Of a stretch of 64,000 nucleotides of DNA, positions 53,144-61,268 are shown piece after piece. The notes beneath the pieces are model-generated. The model searched no databases, was not told the DNA's origin, and saw only the letters and a list, made by a program, of their open reading frames with translations. The stretch is from Frankia sp. QA3 (lineage in GTDB: Bacteria > Actinomycetota > Actinomycetes > Frankiales > Frankiaceae), in contig NZ_CM001489.1 of assembly GCF_000262465.1 (NCBI RefSeq), positions 5,897,352-5,961,351 on the forward strand, in the 5' to 3' direction. A program made the translations under genes and the position numbers. The stretch's first letter is position 1. Each line of letters begins with the position of its first letter.

Positions 53144-56100
53144 CAGCCCGTCCGGCGGGTGCCACCGGACGTCGCGCCCGCGGCGTCACCGCCGTCGTCC
53201 GGAGCGGACGACCCGGTGGCCGCCGACTCCTCGCCGGCCGTCTTCGCCGCGCTGCTCTTCGCCGCGCTGGTCCTGGCCGTGCCCGACTTCGCCGCCGAGC
53301 TCCTGGCAGCGGTGCCGGACTTCGTCGTTCCGGACTTGGCGGCCGTCTTCGCCGTCGTGGACTTCGCCGTTGTCGACTTCGCCGTTGTCGACTTCGCCGT
53401 CGTGGATTTCGCCGTTGTGGATTTCGCCGTTGTGGACTTCGCGGCGCCGCTCTTCGCCGGCGTCGTCTTCGCGGTGCCTCGGGCGGCGCGCTTCGAGGTG
53501 GCCGGACCACGGGCCCGGCGATCGGCAAGCAGCTCCGCGGCGCGCTCGTCGGTGATCGATTCGACGGCGTCGCCCTTGCGCAGGCTCGCGTTGGTCTCGC
53601 CGTCGGTCACGTAGGGGCCGAATCGCCCCTCCCGGACGACCATCGGCTTGCCGCTGGCCGGATCGTTGCCGAGCTCGCGCAGCGGGGGCGTCTGCACGGC
53701 CTGGCGGCGTCCACGCGCCTTGGGCTGCGCAAGCAGTGCCAGCGCCGCCTCGAGCGTCACCGTGAAAAGCTGATCTTCGGACTCCAGTGACCGGCTCTCG
53801 GTGCCCTTCTTCACGTAGGGGCCATACCGCCCGTTCTGTGCGGTCACCTCCTCGCCGTCCTCGGCGGCGCCCAGGGTTCGCGGCAGCGTCAGCAGCTTCA
53901 CGGCGTCGTCGAGGGTCAGCGTCTCCAGCGACTGTGTGCGCAGCAGGCTGGACGTGCGCGGCGGGTCGGTGTCCGTCGTGACATACGGACCGAACCGGCC
54001 GGCCTTGGCCGTGATCGTCGCACCCGTGGCCGGGTCCACCCCCAGCACCCGGTCCCCGCTCGGGGCGGCCAGCAGCTCCAGCGCACGGGCCACGGTGAGC
54101 TCGTCCGGGGCCAGGTCGTCGGGCACGCTGGCCCGGCTCTCCCCGAGCTGGACGTAGGGGCCGTACCGCCCGACCCGCACCACGACCGTCGTACCGTCGT
54201 CGGTCTCGCCGAGCGGGATCGAGTTCACCTCGCGGGCGTCGATCTCCCCGAGCCGCTCGCTGACGAGGTGCTTGAGCCCGGCCGAGGTGGCGGGATCGGT
54301 GCCATCCCCGGTGCCGAAGTAGAAGCGGGTCAGCCAGTCGGTGGACGCCGCGGTGCCGGCCGCGATGTCGTCGAGGTCGTCCTCCATCGTCGCGGTGAAC
54401 CGGTAGTCCACCAGCCGGCCAAAGTGGTCCTCCAGCAGGCCGACGACGGCGAACGCGATGAAGCTCGGCACGAGCGCCGAGCCCTTCTTCCACACGTAGC
54501 CGCGGTCCTGGATCGTGCCGATGATCGAGGCGTACGTGGACGGCCGGCCGATCCCGAGCTCCTCGAGCGTCTTGACCAGGCTGGCCTCGGTGAAGCGGGC
54601 CGGCGGGCTGGTGGCGTGCCCGCGGGGAGTCAGCGAGCGGACCGCCAGCGGGTCACCCTCGCGGACGTCGGGCAGGCGCCGCTCGCGGTCCTCCAGCTCC
54701 GCGTCGGGGTCGTCGGCGCCCTCGACGTAGGCGCGCAGGAAGCCGGGGAAGGTGATGACCTTGCCGGACGCCGAGAACTCCACGTCCTCCCCGGCCGACG
54801 ACGTGGCGCCGAGCCGGATCGTGGCGCTGGTCCCCCGGGCGTCCGCCATCTGGCTCGCGACGGTGCGCTGCCAGATCAGCTCATAGAGCCGGTAGGAGTC
54901 GAGATCGAGCTCGCCGCGGACCTCCCCGGGGGTGCGGAAGTGATCGCCGGCGGGCCGGATCGCCTCGTGCGCCTCCTGGGCGTTCTTGACCTTCTTGGTG
55001 TAGGTACGCGGCCGGGCCGGCACGTACTCCGGCCCGTACAGGCTCTCCGCCTGGCTGCGGGCGGCGGCGAGCGCCGTCTCGGACAGGTTCGTCGAGTCCG
55101 TGCGCATGTAGGTGATGTAGCCGTTCTCGTACAGCCGCTGCGCGATCTGCATGGTGCGCTGGCTGGAGAACCGCAGCTTGCGGCCCGCCTCCTGCTGCAG
55201 CGTGGAGGTCATGAACGGCGGGTACGGCGAGCGGCGGTACGGCTTGGTCTCCACCGAGCGCACCGCGAACGCGGCGTCGGCCAGCCGGTCGGTGAGGGCC
55301 CGCGCGCCCGCCTCGTCGAGGCGGGTCACGCCGGACGCGGTCAGCTCGCCCGTCGGCGCGAAGTCCCGGCCGGTGGCGATCCGGTTGCCGTCGAGGGCGA
55401 CCAGCGTCGCCGGCAGCGGCGTCCGTTCCACTCCCGGGCCGGCCCCGCCCGCTGCGCCGGCCCCGCCCGCGTCTGCGCCGTCGGTTCCGGCGGGCCAGCT
55501 CTGGCGGGCGACCGTCGCGCCGAACAGGCCCTCGATGTTCCAGTATTCCGCCGAGCGGAACCGCATCCTGGCCCGCTCCCGCTCCACCAGGACCCGGGTC
55601 GCCACGCTCTGGACGCGGCCCGCCGACAGCCTTGGCATGACCTTCTTCCACAGCACGGGGGAGACCTCGTAGCCGTAGAGGCGGTCCAGGATGCGACGGG
55701 TCTCCTGCGCGTTGACCAGGTTCTCGTCGATCTCGCGCGGGTTGTCGACAGCGCGGCGGATCGCCTGCGGAGTGATCTCGTGGAACACCATCCGCTTCAC
55801 CGGCACTGTCGGCTTCAGCGTCTGGAGCAGATGCCAGGCGATCGCCTCGCCCTCGCGGTCCTCGTCTGTCGCGAGGTAGAGCTCGCTGGCGTCCTTGACC
55901 AACGCCTTGAGCTTGCTGACCTGCAGCTTCTTGTCCGGCGTGACCACGTAGAGCGGCTCGAAGTCGTTGTCGACGTCCACGCCGAGCCGGGCCCACGGCT
56001 TGCCCTTGTGCGCGGCCGGGACATCGGCGGCGCTGCGCGGCAGATCGCGGATGTGGCCGATGCTCGACTCCACCTGCCAACCCGGCCCGAGGTAGCCGGC

Positions 56101-56400
56101 GATGGTCTTCGCCTTCGCCGGGGACTCCACGATCACCAGGCGGGTGCCCGACCCGGGCGTCGGTTCGGGCGCGGCACCGGCGGAGCCGCTCGAACCGGTC
56201 GCCGACCGGCCGGCCGCCCTGCTCCCCGTGGCCCGGCTCGCGGCCGCCCGGCCGCTCGTATGCGTGGCGGGCACCTCTGCCGAGGCCACGCTCGCGCCGG
56301 GACTCGGCGTGGAGCCGGTCCCGGTGGGCTCGCCGGGCTCGGCGACCGGTGCGGATGACCGCGCGGTCGTCCGTGTCGTCGTCTTCGTGCGCGGTGGCAC
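53143..56400 (-). CDS. topA: DNA topoisomerase I
   Basis: 1085 residues from GTG 56400, with GAGGAGAG upstream; frame extension to 56673 is less likely. The TOPRIM domain starts at RLVIVESPAKAKTIAGYLG and has YLATDEDREGEAIAWHLL; the catalytic Tyr is in GYITYMRTDSTNLSETAL. The C-terminal half has four GR(Y/F)GPYV repeats, as in actinobacterial TopA, then a Lys/Thr/Ala-rich tail (KSTTA repeats) that binds DNA. The N terminus (residues 1-85) is Ser/Ala/Thr-rich and disordered. It relaxes negative supercoils. Coupled to tmk. Confidence 0.96.
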   Translation of the reverse strand: MPPRTKTTTRTTARSSAPVAEPGEPTGTGSTPSPGASVASAEVPATHTSGRAAASRATGSRAAGRSATGSSGSAGAAPEPTPGSGTRLVIVESPAKAKTIAGYLGPGWQVESSIGHIRDLPRSAADVPAAHKGKPWARLGVDVDNDFEPLYVVTPDKKLQVSKLKALVKDASELYLATDEDREGEAIAWHLLQTLKPTVPVKRMVFHEITPQAIRRAVDNPREIDENLVNAQETRRILDRLYGYEVSPVLWKKVMPRLSAGRVQSVATRVLVERERARMRFRSAEYWNIEGLFGATVARQSWPAGTDGADAGGAGAAGGAGPGVERTPLPATLVALDGNRIATGRDFAPTGELTASGVTRLDEAGARALTDRLADAAFAVRSVETKPYRRSPYPPFMTSTLQQEAGRKLRFSSQRTMQIAQRLYENGYITYMRTDSTNLSETALAAARSQAESLYGPEYVPARPRTYTKKVKNAQEAHEAIRPAGDHFRTPGEVRGELDLDSYRLYELIWQRTVASQMADARGTSATIRLGATSSAGEDVEFSASGKVITFPGFLRAYVEGADDPDAELEDRERRLPDVREGDPLAVRSLTPRGHATSPPARFTEASLVKTLEELGIGRPSTYASIIGTIQDRGYVWKKGSALVPSFIAFAVVGLLEDHFGRLVDYRFTATMEDDLDDIAAGTAASTDWLTRFYFGTGDGTDPATSAGLKHLVSERLGEIDAREVNSIPLGETDDGTTVVVRVGRYGPYVQLGESRASVPDDLAPDELTVARALELLAAPSGDRVLGVDPATGATITAKAGRFGPYVTTDTDPPRTSSLLRTQSLETLTLDDAVKLLTLPRTLGAAEDGEEVTAQNGRYGPYVKKGTESRSLESEDQLFTVTLEAALALLAQPKARGRRQAVQTPPLRELGNDPASGKPMVVREGRFGPYVTDGETNASLRKGDAVESITDERAAELLADRRARGPATSKRAARGTAKTTPAKSGAAKSTTAKSTTAKSTTAKSTTAKSTTAKSTTAKTAAKSGTTKSGTAARSSAAKSGTARTSAAKSSAAKTAGEESAATGSSAPDDGGDAAGATSGGTRRTG
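53351..53440. repeat. 15-bp tandem repeat (six units) in the topA basic tail
   Basis: Six units of the GCCGTTGTGGACTTC type, encoding KSTTA on the minus strand. Two adjacent units (53366, 53381) are identical. Confidence 0.92.
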
Positions 56401-56919
56401 TTCTCTCCTCGGTGCGGCGTGCTCGGTGCGATGACCGGTGGGCGAAGCGTAGGTCGCCTCTCCGGAGCGTAGGTCCCGGATATGGCGGATGTTGCTCGAG
56501 TAGAGCGCGGTGCTGGAGCTGGCATGGCCTGGCGAACGTGCGTCCGGCGGGTGCTGATCGGGCAAGCGGCGGCCGCCGGTGTGCGAGCGGTGCCTCGCAG
56601 CACCGTACGCCGCTGTCGGATTCCGCGGAGCTTCCCGTCCGGGTATGACCCCGGTAGCCCGACGCTTACCCACGGCACACCCGATGACGCCTGGACGGCC
56701 CGACCGGGCCCGACCGGGGGTGCGCCGCAGTGGTATGAAGCTACGACTCCCGGTCCAGGATTGTTACTTTGGGTGATTGATCCCCGATGTTCGTGCCCGT
56801 GCGGCGGCCCGGCCGTGCCAATGGGTCGAGCGCACGGCCGGGCGGGGTGGAGGTGTCCCGGACGGCCGGCGGGCGCGGAGCGGATCTCGTGCCGGCCGGC
56901 CGGCGGGGCGGGGTTCCCC
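56401..56919. other. Intergenic region between hppA and topA
   Basis: 519 bp without a convincing gene. It contains a terminator for hppA (56807-56843) and the topA promoter. Confidence 0.45.
56807..56843 (-). terminator. hppA terminator
   Basis: Perfect 12-bp stem GCCCGGCCGTGC / GCACGGCCGGGC with a 13-base loop, 77 bases after the hppA stop on the minus strand. Confidence 0.75.
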
Positions 56920-59259
56920 TCAGGCGTTGATCTTCTGCGGGTTCGGGGTTGTCGGCTGCTCGACAGGAGGATCTCCGGCGATCACCGAGCTGCGCCGCTT
57001 GGACACGACGATCACCGCGGCGATGATGACCACCGCGGCGAGCGCGATGCCGATGCGCAGCGGTGTGTTGCGGTCCGTGCCGACCGAGTACTTCACCACC
57101 GTTGGCGCAATCAGCAGGCTGACCAGGTTCATCACCTTGAGCAACGGGTTGATGGACGGCCCGGCGGTGTCCTTGAACGGGTCGCCCACCGTGTCGCCGA
57201 TCACCGTCGCGGCGTGGACCTCCGAGCCCTTCCCACCGTAGTTTCCGTCCTCGACGAGCTTCTTCGCGTTGTCCCACGCGCCGCCGGAGTTCGCCAGGAA
57301 CACGGCCATCAGGACGCCGCCGGCTATGGCCCCGCCGAGGAACGCCCCCAGCGGGGGATAACCAAGGCCGAAGCCGACCGCGATCGGGGCGAGGACCGCC
57401 AGCGTCCCCGGGGTAATCAGTTCACGGAGGGAATCCCTGGTGCAGATGTCGACAACCGCGCCGTAGTCCGGCTTCTCGCTGCCGGTCATGATTCCGGGCC
57501 TGGTGCGGAACTGGTTGCGCACCTCCATCACGACCCGCCCGGCCGCCCGGCCCACCGCGTTGATGGCGAGCCCGGAGAACAGGAAGACGACGGCCGCGCC
57601 GAGGACGAGCCCGACCAGAGCGTCGGGATAGGCGATGTTCAGGCCGCCGACGGTGCCGCGGCTGGTCTCCGGTCGGGCGCCGGCGTCGCCGAGAGCATTG
57701 GTCACCGTGTCGGTGAACGACCCGAACAGTGCGGTCGCGGCCAGGACGGCGGTGGCGATCGCGATGCCCTTCGTGATGGCCTTCGTGGTGTTGCCCACCG
57801 CGTCGAGGGAGGTCAGGATGGCGCTTCCTTCCTCGTCCATCTCCCCGGACATCTCGGCGATGCCCTGGGCGTTGTCGCTCACCGGACCGAAGGTGTCCAT
57901 CGAGACGATGACGCCGACCGTGGTCAGCAGTCCGGTGCCCGCCAGCGCGACCGCGAACAGCGCGATCGTGACGCTGCCCGAACCGAGCAGATAAGCGCCG
58001 AAGACCGCGGCCCCGATGAGCAGGGAAGAATAGACGGCAGATTCCAGGCCGACGCCGATCCCGGCGAGAATGTTCGTGGCCGGACCGGTGAGCGACGCCT
58101 GGGCCACATCCCGCACCGGCCGGCGGGTCGTCTCGGTGAAGTATCCCGTCAGCAGCTGGATGGCGGCGGCGAGCACGATTCCGATGAGAACGGCACTGAT
58201 CGCGATGACCCGGGGATTGCCCGACTGGGTGCTTGCCTCGAGCCCTGGGAACCCGGCGAAGTCCGTCGGCAGGTAGAGCATCGAGACGATCACCACGCCG
58301 ATCGCCGACACCACCGCGGAGATGAAGAAGCCGCGGTTGATCGCGGCCATCCCGCTCCGATCGCCGGCCCGCGGCGATACCGCGAAGATGCCGATGACCG
58401 CCGTGACGACCCCGACGGCCGGGATCAGCAGCGGGTACACCAGGCCTCGCTCGCCGAAGGCGCTCACCCCGAGGATCAGCGCGGCGACCAGGGTCACCGC
58501 GTAGGACTCGAACAGGTCCGCGGCCATCCCGGCGCAGTCGCCCACATTGTCGCCGACGTTGTCGGCGATCGTCGCCGCGTTGCGCGGGTCGTCCTCGGGA
58601 ATGCCCTGTTCGACCTTTCCGACCAGGTCGGCCCCGACGTCCGCGGCCTTGGTGAAGATGCCACCGCCGACCCGCATGAACATCGCGAGCAGGGCGGCCC
58701 CGAACCCGAATCCCTCCAGCACCTGCGGCGCGGAGTCCCGGAAGACGAGCACGACGACCGCGGCACCGAGCAGGCCCAGACCGACCGTGAACATGCCCAC
58801 GACGCCGCCCGTCCGGAAGGCGATGCGGACCGCGGCCTTCTCGCCGCGGCTCATCGCCGCGGCCGCCGTGCGGGTGTTGGCCCTGGTCGCCAGCGACATG
58901 CCGACAAATCCAACGAGTGCCGAGAAGAGGGCGCCCACCACGAAGAAGACCGATCGGCCGACCTTGGCCCCGGTATCTTCGGCCGGAAGGAGCAGCAGGA
59001 TAAAGGGAATGACGACGACAAATCCGGCCAACGTCTTGAACTGCCGTCTGAGGTAGGCAGCCGCACCTTCCTGGACCGCCTGCCCGACCTCCACCATCCG
59101 CGCGGTGCCGGGGCTGGCGGCCAACACCTCCCGTACCAGGTAGCCGGCAACGAGCAGCGCGAGGGCTGCGATTATCGCCACACCGGCGACCAGGCCGAGG
59201 GCGTTGCCACTAAGGTCGACTCCAGTGCCCTCGGACTGCAGGGCGTGGATCGGGGACAT
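56920..59259 (-). CDS. hppA: Membrane-bound proton-translocating pyrophosphatase
   Basis: 779 residues from ATG 59259, with GGGAGGAG upstream. The 16-helix protein has the substrate motif DVGADLVGKVEQGIPEDDPRNAATIADNVGDNVGDCAG and the C-terminal TVIGDTVGDPFKDTAGPSINPLLKV. The motif GNTTKAITKG has Lys where K+-dependent enzymes have Ala, so it should be the K+-independent, H+-pumping type. It uses PPi to drive proton export into the periplasmic side. The gene is alone, with a long leader upstream. Confidence 0.95.
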   Translation of the reverse strand: MSPIHALQSEGTGVDLSGNALGLVAGVAIIAALALLVAGYLVREVLAASPGTARMVEVGQAVQEGAAAYLRRQFKTLAGFVVVIPFILLLLPAEDTGAKVGRSVFFVVGALFSALVGFVGMSLATRANTRTAAAAMSRGEKAAVRIAFRTGGVVGMFTVGLGLLGAAVVVLVFRDSAPQVLEGFGFGAALLAMFMRVGGGIFTKAADVGADLVGKVEQGIPEDDPRNAATIADNVGDNVGDCAGMAADLFESYAVTLVAALILGVSAFGERGLVYPLLIPAVGVVTAVIGIFAVSPRAGDRSGMAAINRGFFISAVVSAIGVVIVSMLYLPTDFAGFPGLEASTQSGNPRVIAISAVLIGIVLAAAIQLLTGYFTETTRRPVRDVAQASLTGPATNILAGIGVGLESAVYSSLLIGAAVFGAYLLGSGSVTIALFAVALAGTGLLTTVGVIVSMDTFGPVSDNAQGIAEMSGEMDEEGSAILTSLDAVGNTTKAITKGIAIATAVLAATALFGSFTDTVTNALGDAGARPETSRGTVGGLNIAYPDALVGLVLGAAVVFLFSGLAINAVGRAAGRVVMEVRNQFRTRPGIMTGSEKPDYGAVVDICTRDSLRELITPGTLAVLAPIAVGFGLGYPPLGAFLGGAIAGGVLMAVFLANSGGAWDNAKKLVEDGNYGGKGSEVHAATVIGDTVGDPFKDTAGPSINPLLKVMNLVSLLIAPTVVKYSVGTDRNTPLRIGIALAAVVIIAAVIVVSKRRSSVIAGDPPVEQPTTPNPQKINA

Positions 59260-59455
59260 GGCTCCTCCCGGTCTGCTCTGTGCACCCTCCGTGCGTTTCG
59301 ATGGCTCATCGGTGCCGGTTCCGGCGGACACCACGGCATTGAGACGGTGACGGCCGGGCGCCGCATCCGGCGACGCCCGGAGTGAGATCGGCCGGATTCA
59401 TCCCGATTTTCGACGCTTCCGGTAGGTCTCACGGGGAGCACAAGGGGATCTCCGA

Positions 59456-59470
59456 CGGTTGGATCAACCG
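59456..59470. promoter_or_regulatory. Inverted repeat upstream of hppA (candidate operator)
   Basis: CGGTTG-GAT-CAACCG, perfect 6-bp arms, about 200 bp upstream of the hppA ATG. Regulator unknown. Confidence 0.4.
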
Positions 59471-59611
59471 TCCGCGAGATGCGGCGGAGTCTATCCACAC
59501 GACTGTGACGTGCGCTGCTTTTTCTGCGGTCGCCCGCCGGGTCGGCCTCGTTCGGCTGCATAACGTAAACGCGGGCCTGAATGGCCGATCGGGCCGAAAA
59601 ACCGCGTAGCG

Positions 59612-59629
59612 GGCAAAAACCCTTTTGCC
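59612..59629 (-). terminator. Hairpin downstream of the bldG / anti-sigma unit
   Basis: GGCAAAA-ACCC-TTTTGCC, a perfect 7-bp stem. On the minus strand it lies 360 bases after the anti-sigma stop and is followed within 20 bases by a run of T. Could be a terminator for that unit; distance makes this uncertain. Confidence 0.35.
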
Positions 59630-59989
59630 GAAAAGCGCGACTTCTACGGAGTGGTGACCTCGTCGGGGCGGCGGCCCCCGGCCGTCGTTCGGGAGGCTGG
59701 ACGAAGGGTCCGAGGCCGTCCGCGCCGCTGGGCCCGCCGGTCCACGGCGCCGCCTGGCTCTGCGGCGGGCCGTGCTGCGCCGCACGGCTGTGAGGGCGCC
59801 GCTACACGGCTGTGAGGGCGCCGCACGGCTGCAAGGTGCCGCACGGTTCTCAGGTGTTGCCTGTGCCGGCCCGCTCACCGGGGCCGCTAGCCTGCCCTGG
59901 CCTGCTTCCCGGGGCCGCCGGTCATCTGTCGCTGGCCTACTTCTTCCGGTCCCGCTCGCCTGCGCCTGCCGTGGGCCGCTGGGGCGGTT

Positions 59990-60520
59990 CTACCGGGCCG
60001 CCTGGTAGGGCGCGGCCTCGACGCCGGTGTGCCAGGTCATGGCCACCACGGTGCCCACCCCGTCCGGTCCCCGGCTGATCTCGACCTCGTCGACGAGGCC
60101 CTCGATGAGGGCGAGCCCGAGGCCCGGCGGGAACCCCGCGCTGTCCTCGGCGGAGTCGTCGTCGGGCGTCTCGGACCACCAGGGCGGGTCGGCCGCCTCG
60201 GGTTCGAGGTCCAGCAGCGTGGAGGCGGTGACGAGGCCGCCGTCGGGACCCGGCGCGACCTCGTCCCCCGTGCGCCCGCAGTCCGCGACGGTGATGGTGA
60301 AGGTGTCGGGCGTGTCGATGAGCGCGACATGCACCGGCGACTCCGGTGCGTGTCTGCGGTTCACGCGCACCGCCCGGGCGCATGCCTCCGTGACCGCCAA
60401 TTTGATCTCGTCGGCGGCTCCGGCGGGGACCCCGGCCCGGCGGCTGACCGCCGTGGCGATCATCCGCGCGGTGCGGACGTGTCCGTTCAGGGCGGCGAAC
60501 CGCAGCTCAACGGTGGGCAT
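59990..60520 (-). CDS. Anti-sigma factor-like ATP-binding protein (RsbW/SpoIIAB type)
   Basis: 176 residues from ATG 60520. It has the HATPase_c layout of anti-sigma kinases: the N-box region VTEACARAVRVNRRH, the G1 box VADCGRTGDEVAPG, and the G2 box PPGLGLALIEGLVDEVEI. The N-box normally reads EACxNAV with an Mg-binding Asn; here it is Arg (R49). It is co-oriented with and downstream of bldG (60563), the same order as the bldG-anti-sigma pair in Streptomyces. It should bind a sigma factor or the BldG-like protein; its kinase activity is doubtful. Confidence 0.88.
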   Translation of the reverse strand: MPTVELRFAALNGHVRTARMIATAVSRRAGVPAGAADEIKLAVTEACARAVRVNRRHAPESPVHVALIDTPDTFTITVADCGRTGDEVAPGPDGGLVTASTLLDLEPEAADPPWWSETPDDDSAEDSAGFPPGLGLALIEGLVDEVEISRGPDGVGTVVAMTWHTGVEAAPYQAAR

Positions 60521-60562
60521 ACGGCGGTGCCTGCCTTTCCGAAGGCGTGATGTCCGGCTCAC

Positions 60563-60904
60563 TCACTCGCTGGCGGCGAGCGCTTCCTCGATGGAGGAAT
60601 GGATCGGGAAGACTTTGGTGAGACCGGTGATCCGGAAGATCTTGAGGATGCGTTCCTGGGTGCAGACCAGGCGAAGAGAACCCTCGTGCGCGCGCACGCG
60701 CTTGAGGCCGCCGACCAGGACCCCGAGGCCGGTCGAGTCGAGGAACTCGACGCCCTCCATGTCGACGACCAGGTGGTACGACCCGCCGGAAACAAGATCA
60801 ATGAGCTGCTCGCGCAGCTTCGGAGCGGTGTACACGTCGATCTCGCCGCCCACCACGACGACCGTGTGGTTGCCTTCCTGGCGAGTCGTGAGGGACAGGT
60901 CCAC
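60563..60904 (-). CDS. bldG: STAS anti-anti-sigma factor (BldG-like)
   Basis: 113 residues from GTG 60904 with GGAGGATCC upstream. The STAS fold is complete: TVVVVGGEIDVYTAPKLREQL, then the phosphorylatable Ser57 in VEFLDSTGLGVLVGGLKRV. When dephosphorylated it would bind the anti-sigma partner and free a sigma factor. The neighbours (anti-sigma downstream, divergent DUF1998 helicase) match the Streptomyces bldG locus, which supports this name. Confidence 0.92.
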   Translation of the reverse strand: MDLSLTTRQEGNHTVVVVGGEIDVYTAPKLREQLIDLVSGGSYHLVVDMEGVEFLDSTGLGVLVGGLKRVRAHEGSLRLVCTQERILKIFRITGLTKVFPIHSSIEEALAASE

Positions 60905-61268
60905 GGATCCTCCTTGGGTGCCTCCGGCCGTCCCGCGCTTCGGGCGACCGACATCACGGCGCCATTACCCTCCCACGAGGAGGATCAATCCGGTGGGCCG
61001 CGACACAGATCGCGGTTACCGGTATTCCGGCGGTGTGGTCGATGACGTCTTGCTGGAATCTATCCCTGATCTTGTCAGTACGGGGCTGGTAGGCGGCGCC
61101 GAGTCGCGGTTGCGTGACGGGTGGTCCGTCGAGTGGTGGGCCGTGGATCGCCTATCGTCCTGCCGTCGGTCGGGTCGGGGCGGTCGCTCCGGTGCCGGCG
61201 AGCGTGGCCGCGTGGCGCTCGGACGCCTCGGCACGGCTGCGGCGCCACGGCGCATATCCTCGACGGTC
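60905..61268. other. Divergent promoter region between bldG and the helicase
   Basis: 364 bp without a convincing gene. Locally A/T-rich at 61015-61080. Possible -10 TATCCT at 61255-61260 just before the helicase start. Confidence 0.45.

Larger units (their letters stand above)
59260..59989. other. 730-bp region between the anti-sigma gene and hppA
   Basis: No convincing gene. It contains a perfect inverted repeat (59456-59470), a hairpin (59612-59629), and an imperfect repeat series around 59785-59850 (CGGCTGTGAGGGCGCCG-type). Confidence 0.45.

Noticed and set aside
56482..59385. Plus-strand open frame of 967 codons opposite hppA
   Set aside because: Shadow of hppA; His/Asp/Arg/Gly-rich without domain structure.
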